NCBI GenBank assembly: GCA_027020325.1
Contig: JALUVT010000147.1
Span: 1 to 5,312, forward strand
DNA from: a bacterium
GTDB taxonomy: Bacteria > Patescibacteriota > 4484-211
Direction of reading: 5' to 3'
Length of the DNA stretch: 5,312 nucleotides
In this document: positions 1 through 5,312 of the stretch, piece by piece
How positions within the stretch are numbered: position 1 is the stretch's first letter
How the letters are laid out: the number at the start of each line of letters is the position of its first letter
Translations under genes and position numbers: made by a program
The notes under the pieces: model-generated
What the model saw: the letters and a program-made list of their open reading frames with translations, nothing else
Told to the model about the DNA's origin: nothing
Databases searched by the model: none

Positions 1-1
1 T

Positions 2-1732
2 CAACTCAGTAAACAAGAAGATCGAATTTTTATAGAAACAATTAAATTAATAACGCAAAAATTCAAATACGCCCGCTACACTCCGCTTTTGTACTACAAG
101 GGTGAGGTTAGTCAAGCAGAGCATTTGGGACAAAAGAATATGGGTAAATTTATGAAGATTCTTTTAGTCAAGCGCCTAGAAAGCAGTTTCTACGCTTTTA
201 GAAACACGATTGATCGATTTATCTCTTCTTACGAGAGATTTTTAACTGAATTTAAGAAAGGAAATGTTTATGTCAGCAAGAAGTATTCTGCCAAGATTTT
301 TGATCTTCTGGGACGAGACGATACAGAAGCCATTTTGCGTTTAATAGAAGAAGGCAAAGCAAAGCGCTACCCTGCAAAAGATTTTGAAAAGGAATTCAGA
401 CAGCACTTGGAAAGTGATCTTTCGATTTTAAAAAATATTGCCAGCCTTTGGAGACAAGTTATCCGTGACCCAAAACTTGAAAGATTCATCCACCTCCTTT
501 CTACGCGCAAAGTTTTTCAAAATAACAAGATTATTATTTTTACAGAGTCAAAGGAGACGGCCGAATATCTGGCAAAAGATTTATCAAAAAAGTTTGGCAA
601 CAAAGTACTCCTGTTTCATGGAAGTTCTTCAACAATTGCCCGGGAAAAAGTTATTGAGAATTTTGATGCCCAAGCTCGTTTTCCCAAAGATGACTACAGA
701 ATCCTTATTACCACCGAAGTTTTGTCAGAAGGTGTTAACTTGCACCGAGCCAATGTGGTTGTTAATTATGATATCCCCTGGAATCCGACTCGTCTTATGC
801 AAAGAGTTGGAAGAATCAATCGGGTTGATACCAGTTTTGACAAGATTTACACCTTTAATTTTTTTCCCACCGAGCAGTCAAATGATGAAATTAAACTCAA
901 GGAAGCAGCGGAAGCCAAAATCCATGCTTTTATCGAATTATTAGGCAACGATGCCCGCTTGCTTACCGAAGGTGAGGAAATCAAATCTCACGATTTATGG
1001 CTTAAGTTGACTTCGAAAAAGACCATTACTGGCGAAGATGAGGAGGAGGAAAGCGAGCTTGAATATCTCTCAATCATCCGCGACATTCGCGACAAAAATC
1101 CGGACCTTTTTGAAAAAATAAAGAGACTTCCCAAAAAAGCCCGAACTGCCCGCATCTATAAAAATAAATCCTCTGGCAATATGCTTTTAACCTATTTTAG
1201 AAAGGGAAAAATTCAAAAATTTTATTTGGTTTCCCCAAACACTGATCCCAAAGAGCTTGACTTTATAACTGCGGCAAAGATTTTGCAAGCGGATAAAAAG
1301 ACTGTTAGGAGAAAAGTTCCCAAAGATTATTACACTTTTCTTACAAAAAACAAGCAAGCCTTTGAGTTGGCATCAACAGAGGAAGCTCAAGATATACAAA
1401 AGAGACGAGGCAGAGACGCAGCTAGCCAACTTCTTTATATTTTAAAGTCGCGTGAAGTAAAGAAATTCAAAGGCTTTACAGAAGATGAGGAGGTTTATCT
1501 AGAAGAGGTGGCAAGAATCCTGCAAGAAGGGTCACTCCCTAAATCTGTTGCCAAAAGGGTTTTAAAACGCATTCATCAGGAGCTTGCTTCTGAATTTAAT
1601 CCACTTAAACTTCTGGGAATTCTGCGGAGGGATATTCCTAACGAGTTTTTCAAAGAAACTTTAGCAGAGACAGCAGCTCAAACAGCAGGGCCCAGAGAAG
1701 TTATTTTATCTGAATATTTGATAGTAAAATGA
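2..1732 (+). CDS. SNF2-like superfamily II helicase, C-terminal part (5' end outside window)
   Basis: The frame is open from base 2, giving 576 visible residues; the TTG at 89 is only an internal codon, so the true start lies upstream. What is seen: a helical segment with the KRLESSFYAF signature (about residues 57-66), then the second RecA lobe with motif IV IIIFTES (from 177), FHGSSS (205-210), motif V TTEVLSEGVNL (from 237) and motif VI QRVGRINR (267-274), whose arginines serve ATP hydrolysis. An acidic linker (GEDEEEESE) and a long C-terminal region ending PREVILSEYL follow. Lobe 1 with Walker A and DEXH is missing, as is any nuclease domain fused further upstream. Known of the family: ATP-driven motors of this type sit beside Eco57I-type methyltransferases in restriction-like and DISARM-like loci. 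Inferred role: DNA translocation or remodelling of unmodified DNA. The ATGA overlap with the next gene indicates one operon. A DISARM DrmA-like or PLD-helicase identity cannot be decided from this part. Confidence 0.94.
   Translation, partial: QLSKQEDRIFIETIKLITQKFKYARYTPLLYYKGEVSQAEHLGQKNMGKFMKILLVKRLESSFYAFRNTIDRFISSYERFLTEFKKGNVYVSKKYSAKIFDLLGRDDTEAILRLIEEGKAKRYPAKDFEKEFRQHLESDLSILKNIASLWRQVIRDPKLERFIHLLSTRKVFQNNKIIIFTESKETAEYLAKDLSKKFGNKVLLFHGSSSTIAREKVIENFDAQARFPKDDYRILITTEVLSEGVNLHRANVVVNYDIPWNPTRLMQRVGRINRVDTSFDKIYTFNFFPTEQSNDEIKLKEAAEAKIHAFIELLGNDARLLTEGEEIKSHDLWLKLTSKKTITGEDEEEESELEYLSIIRDIRDKNPDLFEKIKRLPKKARTARIYKNKSSGNMLLTYFRKGKIQKFYLVSPNTDPKELDFITAAKILQADKKTVRRKVPKDYYTFLTKNKQAFELASTEEAQDIQKRRGRDAASQLLYILKSREVKKFKGFTEDEEVYLEEVARILQEGSLPKSVAKRVLKRIHQELASEFNPLKLLGILRRDIPNEFFKETLAETAAQTAGPREVILSEYLIVK
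1729..1732 (+). promoter_or_regulatory. ATGA stop-start overlap coupling helicase and NYN translation
   Basis: The NYN start codon ATG (1729-1731) overlaps the helicase stop TGA (1730-1732). The preceding bases (ttgatagtaaa) contain no purine-rich Shine-Dalgarno sequence. Translation of the NYN gene is therefore probably by re-initiation or coupling after the helicase, which ties the amounts of the two proteins together. Confidence 0.8.
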
Positions 1733-2307
1733 AAAAGCGGAGAAAAAAACATCCTATTATTTATGCATTTATAGATAGTCAGAATTTAAACCTTGGAACA
1801 AGTAAAGACATTTATAAAAATAGAAAAAGAATCTATAAGGGCTGGAAACTTGATTTCAAGAAATTTAGAAGGTATTTAAGTGATAAGTTCAGGGTAAGAA
1901 AAGCCTTTCTATTTATTGGCTATATTAAACAAAACACACCTCTTTACAGAAGATTAAAATCGTACGGCTACGAATTGGTTTATAAACCCACAATAAAAGA
2001 CAATGAGGGCAAACCAAAAGGCAATATAGATGCGGAGTTGGTTTTGTATGCTGCTGCAATTGAGTATGAAAATTACGATAAGGCAATTATTGTTTCAGGA
2101 GATGGAGATTTTTATTGTCTGCATGAATTTTTAGTTAAAAATAAAAAACTTTTGGCAATAATAATTCCAAATAGGAAATCAGAATCTTCTTTATTGAAGA
2201 AATTTCAAAACTATAAGGTTTTTATTATTAGAGAAAAAGAAAAGCTGATGTTAGAAAAAGCTAAGCCAAATAAAAGCGGGAGGCGTGGCGCTCTATCACG
2301 TAGATAG
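1729..2307 (+). CDS. NYN-domain (PIN-like, LabA/DUF88-type) ribonuclease
   Basis: A 192-residue protein that fits the NYN fold end to end. The first strand carries FIDSQNLN with D16 and N19. NIDAELVLYAA supplies D101 in the middle, and IVSGDGDFYCL supplies D125 and D127. A late strand (LLAIIIPN, 141-148) and an S-rich helix (SESSLLKKF) complete the core. In this family these acidic residues bind divalent metal for RNA cleavage, and all are present, so the enzyme is probably active. Both ends are very basic (MKKRRKKH at the start, KSGRRGALSRR at the end), suiting nucleic-acid binding. There is no signal peptide or membrane segment, so it acts in the cytoplasm. Its position between a helicase and an adenine methyltransferase, coupled to the helicase by ATGA, suggests a job in the same defence system, for example RNA cleavage on activation, but that is inference. 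Its GC content (about 31% over 360 counted bases) is well below that of the helicase. Confidence 0.92.
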   Translation: MKKRRKKHPIIYAFIDSQNLNLGTSKDIYKNRKRIYKGWKLDFKKFRRYLSDKFRVRKAFLFIGYIKQNTPLYRRLKSYGYELVYKPTIKDNEGKPKGNIDAELVLYAAAIEYENYDKAIIVSGDGDFYCLHEFLVKNKKLLAIIIPNRKSESSLLKKFQNYKVFIIREKEKLMLEKAKPNKSGRRGALSRR

Positions 2308-2330
2308 GCGGTCGTTTCTCCCTCGTGATT
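2268..2330 (-). ncRNA. Candidate small structured antisense RNA over the NYN 3' end
   Basis: Read on the minus strand, about 63 bases start some 7 bases after the -10 box of a strong-looking promoter and end in GCTTTTATTT. Within them GGGAG (complement of 2318-2322) can pair with CTCCC (complement of 2278-2282). Inside lies a hairpin CGC-CTATC / GATAG-a-GCG (complement of 2289-2310) with a 5-base loop. An internal loop, AAACGAC opposite CCACGC, separates the helices. The 5' bases ATCACG (2324-2329) can instead pair with CGTGAT (2296-2301), which would break the inner hairpin, so two folds are possible. The segment overlaps the last 40 bases of the NYN coding sequence and its stop codon. I recognise no known RNA family. 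The T-rich end is interrupted and the closing stem is only five pairs, so termination may be weak. Confidence 0.35.
2289..2310. repeat. Inverted repeat straddling the NYN stop codon
   Basis: CTATC (2293-2297) and GATAG (2303-2307) form a perfect 5-bp stem with a 5-base loop, extended by CGC (2289-2291) against GCG (2308-2310) with one bulged T. The NYN stop TAG (2305-2307) lies in the right arm. On the plus strand it has no following U-tract, so it is not an intrinsic terminator for the helicase-NYN transcript. It could protect the mRNA 3' region, or matter mainly for the minus-strand RNA described here. Confidence 0.6.
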
Positions 2331-2336
2331 ATCTAT

Positions 2337-2365
2337 ATGATACAAAATCAGTCAACAACTGTCAA
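2337..2365 (-). promoter_or_regulatory. Near-consensus sigma-70-type promoter on the minus strand
   Basis: The minus strand reads TTGACA (complement of 2360-2365, all six consensus bases), a spacer of exactly 17 bases (2343-2359), then TATCAT (complement of 2337-2342, five of six bases of TATAAT). The expected transcription start is near 2330. It points away from the methyltransferase and into the 3' end of the NYN gene. No minus-strand protein gene of credible size follows, so a non-coding or antisense product is the likely output. A second TTGAC lies 10 bases downstream (from the complement of 2355). Strong by sequence alone, but chance matches occur in AT-rich gaps. Confidence 0.5.
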
Positions 2366-2374
2366 TAATAATTA

Positions 2375-2415
2375 AAATTAAAAAAGAGCGGGCACCCAGA
2401 CCTGGGACACGCTCT
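2375..2415 (-). terminator. Hairpin with U-tract, oriented as a minus-strand terminator
   Basis: AGAGCG (2385-2390) pairs with CGCTCT (2410-2415). Inside, CCCA (2395-2398) pairs with TGGG (2403-2406) around a 4-base loop, with a small internal loop GGCA/ACA between the two stems. On the minus strand the structure is followed at once by a T-run (complement of 2380-2385) and more T-rich sequence. On the plus strand it is followed by GAGTATATAATA, which is not a U-tract. It therefore looks like an intrinsic terminator for transcription coming from the methyltransferase side. No minus-strand gene lies there, so it may block antisense transcription or isolate the minus-strand promoter next to it. 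Confidence 0.45.
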
Positions 2416-2420
2416 GAGTA

Positions 2421-2426
2421 TATAAT
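2421..2426 (+). promoter_or_regulatory. Possible -10 box for the methyltransferase
   Basis: A perfect TATAAT lies 39 bases upstream of the methyltransferase ATG, predicting transcription start near 2433 and a leader of about 33 bases. No recognisable -35 box lies 16-18 bases upstream (that stretch is within the GC-rich hairpin arm), and the TG of an extended -10 is not at the right distance. It may be an activator-dependent promoter, with the adjacent hairpin sequence acting as an operator, or a chance AT-rich match. If it is not real, the methyltransferase depends on read-through from the NYN gene. Confidence 0.3.
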
Positions 2427-2465
2427 ACTACGAATGAATACCATTCCAATGAAAAAATTGCATAG

Positions 2466-5312
2466 ATGTTAAAATCTCAGGCACAACAACTGGTAAAACA
2501 AACTTTTGAAAACGGTTTTGATAAAAACCGTTTCTACTCTTTAATTAGAAATCTTCTCAAACGCTTTGATGAGAGCAAGGGCTTTCATGTTCGGGGTTAT
2601 GTAAAGGAAAAGTTCAAAAAAACCTTTCCGGTCATAAAAACTTATGAAAGACTAGGCACTTACACCGATCCAGAAAACTACAAAATTGATATTTTGATTG
2701 TCTATCTTGCTAGAGAAAAATCTATCGAGCGGGCAAGAACCACGCTGAGAAACTTTGTGGGTGATTATCTCAAGCAAAGGGACGCTAAAGATGCGGCATT
2801 GGTAGCCTTTGTTCCCCCCAGCAAAAAAGACTGGCGTTTTTCCTTGGTGAAGATGGAGTATCGAATCAGCAAAACTAAATCAGGGAAACTTAAGGCTGTT
2901 GAAGAATTAACACCGGCTAAACGTTTCTCATTCTTGGTAGGAGAAGACGAAAACAGTCATACTGCCCAAAGCCGCTTGGTGCCAATTTTGACAATGGGTG
3001 ATGAGACTTATCCCACTCTAGCTGATTTTGAGGAAGCTTTCAGTGTCGAAAAAGTTACCAATGAATTCTTTGAAAAGTACCGCGATCTTTTTTTACGGGT
3101 CAAGGAAGAACTGGATGAAATACTAAAAAAAGACAGCAAAGTCAAAGCCGATTTTGCCGAGAAAAATATTGATCCAGTCGATTTTGTTAAAAAGCTTCTT
3201 GGTCAAATTGTGTTTCTTTACTTTCTGCAAAAGAAGGGCTGGTTTGGAGTGGCAAGAGGACAAAATTGGGGATCAGGGCCCAAAGATTTTTTAAGAAGGC
3301 TTTTTAGGGGTGAGTATTTGAAATACAGAAACTTTTTCAATGATGTTTTGGAGCCTCTTTTTTATAATGCCTTGTCTCGAGACAGGGCTGATGTTGATTA
3401 TTTTAATCCTCGATTCAACTGCAAGATTCCCTTCTTAAACGGCGGTCTTTTTGAGCCAATTGGCGGCTATGATTGGGTTAATACAGATATCCTTCTTCCC
3501 AATGAGCTTTTTTCTAACAATGAAAAAACTAAAGAAGGGGATATTGGCACCGGCATTTTAGATGTTTTTGATCGCTATAACTTCACTGTCAAAGAAGATG
3601 AACCGCTAGAAAAGGAGGTTGCCGTTGATCCGGAAATGCTGGGAAAAATCTACGAGAAAATCAATGCTATTAATTCAAAAAACTTTGAAGAATATAAAGA
3701 TATTGTCAAACAAGGGCGCAAATCCAAAGAAATGAAATTCAATAAAAAGAACGGGGTTTACTACACGCCGCCTGAAATTGTTCACTATATGTGCCAGCAA
3801 AGTTTGATTTATTATTTATCTGCCGAACTTGAAAGAAAAGTAAGCAAAGAGGATATCGAAAAACTCATAAAATTTGGAGAGCACTTTACTGAGAATGAAG
3901 CCACAGTCTTAGAAAAAGGAAAAGAAACCAGAACCTATAAGTATCAACTTCCGGAGAGCATAAGAAAAAATGCAAAACTAATTGACGATAAACTAAGGGA
4001 TATCAAGGTTTGTGACCCTGCAGTTGGCAGTGGTGCATTCCCTGTAGGGATGATGCATGAAATTGTAAAGGCGAGAAATGTATTAAATCCTTTTATAAAG
4101 GCGGACAACAGGACTACCTACAACTTCAAACGGGAGTGCATAGAGAACTCTCTCTATGGCGTGGATATTGACGCAGGTGCCTGCGAGGTAGCAAAACTCC
4201 GCCTCTGGCTCTCTCTTATCGTAGATGAAGAAGACATAAGAAATATTAAACCCCTGCCCAACCTGGATTATAAGATTGTTCAAGGAAACTCTCTTTTAGG
4301 AGTAGAAAAAGATTTATTTAATCACGAACTATTTAAACAACTTGAAAAATTAAAACCACTTTACTTCAACGAAACTAATCCAACAAAGAAACAGGAATAC
4401 AAAAACCGAATTGAAGAATTGATAAGTAAGATTACAAATGGACGCAAGGAATTTGATTTTGAAGTTTACTTCAGCGAGGTCTTTCACGAAAAAAGTGGAT
4501 TTGATGTGGTAATTGCCAATCCACCGTATGTGAGACAGGAAAAGATAAAAGAGCAGAAAATTTTACTTCGGAGAGCGGGTTATGAAGTTTACAGTCCTAG
4601 ATCCGATCTCTACACCTATTTTTATGAACGGAGTTGGGAGATATTAAAAAATGATGGTTTTTCCTGTTTTATATCAAGCAACAAATGGATGAGAGCAAAA
4701 TATGGAGAGAATTTGAGAAGATTCTTCAAAGAAAAAACAGAGGTCATAAACTTGATTGATTTTGGTGGCTATCCTGTTTTTGAAGCCACCGTAGATACAA
4801 ACATAATCCTGTTTAAGAAAAAACAGCCTGATAAGGAACATAAAGTAAGGTTCGTTAATGTAAAAAACGAATTGGGCGGTAAAGATTTAATTTCATTTAT
4901 TGAAGAAAATTATGACACTATTTCGCAGGAAAAACTTGATAATAAATGCTGGACACTGGCAGATGAAAGGATCTTAAGGCTCAAAGAAAAGATAGAAAGA
5001 ATCGGTACTCCCTTAAAAGATTGGAATGTGAGGATTTATTTTGGAATTAAAACAGGATTTAATAAAGCTTTTATTATAGATACAAAAACCAGAGATAGAA
5101 TACTTGCAGAATGCAAAACTAAAGAAGAAAGAGAAAGAACAAAAGAGATTATAAGACCTATTTTAAGGGGCAGGGATATTAGCAGGTATTATTATCGGTG
5201 GGCTGGGTTGTGGGTGATTTTAGCAAAATATGGATTTTACAAAGAGGCTCATTTATATCCAGCTATGGTTAATTACTTAAAACAGTATGAAGATAAATTA
5301 AGAGCACGAGGA
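2466..5312 (+). CDS. Eco57I-type adenine-specific DNA methyltransferase, possible type IIG restriction enzyme (3' end outside window)
   Basis: An open frame of 949 codons to the window edge. ATG 2466 is the first possible start, because an in-frame TAG (2463-2465) directly precedes it; no Shine-Dalgarno is seen. The order of parts fits the family: an N-terminal region (1 to about 130) that in type IIG enzymes can hold a PD-(D/E)XK nuclease; a helical region with FVKKLLGQIVFLYFLQKKGW (240-259) and FLNGGLFEP (323-331); DPEMLGKIYE (from 388); motif X-like YYTPPEIV (432-439); motif I DPAVGSGAF (517-525) for S-adenosylmethionine; motif II YGVDID (564-569); QGNSLLG (606-612); catalytic motif IV NPPY (685-688), marking an N6-adenine enzyme; SSNKW (737-741); and LRGRDI (900-905) with YPAMVNYLKQYEDKL (from 931), where the TaqI-type target-recognition region begins. 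Known members run to roughly 1,000-1,300 residues, so a C-terminal part is missing. Expected role: self-marking and target recognition with the upstream helicase. No clear E-x-K nuclease motif is seen in the N-terminus, so cleavage is unproven; a PglX/DrmMI-like methylase is the alternative. Confidence 0.95.
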   Translation, partial: MLKSQAQQLVKQTFENGFDKNRFYSLIRNLLKRFDESKGFHVRGYVKEKFKKTFPVIKTYERLGTYTDPENYKIDILIVYLAREKSIERARTTLRNFVGDYLKQRDAKDAALVAFVPPSKKDWRFSLVKMEYRISKTKSGKLKAVEELTPAKRFSFLVGEDENSHTAQSRLVPILTMGDETYPTLADFEEAFSVEKVTNEFFEKYRDLFLRVKEELDEILKKDSKVKADFAEKNIDPVDFVKKLLGQIVFLYFLQKKGWFGVARGQNWGSGPKDFLRRLFRGEYLKYRNFFNDVLEPLFYNALSRDRADVDYFNPRFNCKIPFLNGGLFEPIGGYDWVNTDILLPNELFSNNEKTKEGDIGTGILDVFDRYNFTVKEDEPLEKEVAVDPEMLGKIYEKINAINSKNFEEYKDIVKQGRKSKEMKFNKKNGVYYTPPEIVHYMCQQSLIYYLSAELERKVSKEDIEKLIKFGEHFTENEATVLEKGKETRTYKYQLPESIRKNAKLIDDKLRDIKVCDPAVGSGAFPVGMMHEIVKARNVLNPFIKADNRTTYNFKRECIENSLYGVDIDAGACEVAKLRLWLSLIVDEEDIRNIKPLPNLDYKIVQGNSLLGVEKDLFNHELFKQLEKLKPLYFNETNPTKKQEYKNRIEELISKITNGRKEFDFEVYFSEVFHEKSGFDVVIANPPYVRQEKIKEQKILLRRAGYEVYSPRSDLYTYFYERSWEILKNDGFSCFISSNKWMRAKYGENLRRFFKEKTEVINLIDFGGYPVFEATVDTNIILFKKKQPDKEHKVRFVNVKNELGGKDLISFIEENYDTISQEKLDNKCWTLADERILRLKEKIERIGTPLKDWNVRIYFGIKTGFNKAFIIDTKTRDRILAECKTKEERERTKEIIRPILRGRDISRYYYRWAGLWVILAKYGFYKEAHLYPAMVNYLKQYEDKLRARG
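2510..2533. repeat. Perfect 10-bp inverted repeat inside the methyltransferase start
   Basis: AAACGGTTTT (2510-2519) and its exact reverse complement AAAACCGTTT (2524-2533) flank a 4-base spacer GATA. It begins 44 bases after the start codon and encodes residues E15 to F23. No T-run follows on either strand, so it is not a terminator. It could be an operator for a dimeric regulator, an mRNA hairpin limiting early translation, or a chance result of the codons. Confidence 0.6.

Noticed and set aside
89..91. TTG as the helicase start codon
   Set aside because: The frame stays open for 29 further codons to the window edge, and the protein lacks its first RecA lobe, so the gene clearly begins upstream.
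438..944. 168-codon open frame on the plus strand inside the helicase
   Set aside because: It lies out of frame within a region that encodes conserved helicase motifs IV-VI; its translation resembles no domain and is a shadow.
2268..2330. Known small ribozyme or riboswitch (hammerhead, twister, pistol, fluoride) in the structured segment
   Set aside because: The conserved core sequences I know for these classes do not match on either strand.
2442..2451. Short palindrome CATTCCAATG before the methyltransferase
   Set aside because: Four-base arms with a two-base centre are expected by chance; no partner copy is seen nearby.
2308..2465. CRISPR repeats, a tRNA or an attachment site in the intergenic gap
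   Set aside because: I found no regularly spaced direct repeats, no cloverleaf with a T-loop, and no repeated core elsewhere in the window.
4083..4283. 66-codon minus-strand open frame
   Set aside because: It is antisense to methyltransferase motif II and neighbouring conserved sequence, with no promoter or start context of its own.

Overview
The window shows part of a bacterial DNA restriction/defence locus with three plus-strand genes: the C-terminal two thirds or so of a superfamily II (SNF2-like) helicase, a small NYN-domain (PIN-like) ribonuclease, and a large Eco57I-type adenine DNA methyltransferase of the type IIG / PglX-like kind. Both outer genes run off the window. The DNA is AT-rich, lysine-rich, uses the standard code (TGA and TAG as stops) and shows no clear Shine-Dalgarno sequence before either visible start. 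This style, and this kind of NYN protein, suggest a candidate-phyla-radiation or similar uncultivated bacterium. That assignment is an impression, not a demonstration.

Layout. Bases 2-1732: helicase, 5' end missing, with the second RecA lobe and a long C-terminal region. Bases 1729-2307: NYN protein, joined to the helicase by a 4-base ATGA overlap, so the two are one operon. Bases 2308-2465: a 158-base gap, unexpectedly rich in signals. On the minus strand it carries a near-consensus sigma-70-type promoter (2337-2365) that fires back into the 3' end of the NYN gene, where a foldable and T-tailed segment (2268-2330) could be a small antisense RNA. Just upstream of that promoter, in the minus sense, lies a hairpin with a U-tract (2375-2415). 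On the plus strand a TATAAT box (2421-2426) could serve the methyltransferase. Bases 2466-5312: methyltransferase, 949 codons with no stop, motifs I, II, III and IV visible, cut near the start of its target-recognition region.

How it may work (inference). The methyltransferase would mark self DNA and recognise the target, and its N-terminal region may carry the nuclease. The helicase would translocate on or remodel unmodified DNA. The NYN protein is the unusual member: a metal-dependent RNase-type fold with all expected acidic residues, placed inside a modification/helicase operon. Together with a possible antisense RNA over its 3' end, it makes this more than a plain restriction-modification pair. 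GC content differs strongly between segments (hand counts: about 42% in sampled helicase, 31% in NYN, 44% in the first part and 31% in the last part of the methyltransferase), consistent with a mosaic, exchanged locus.
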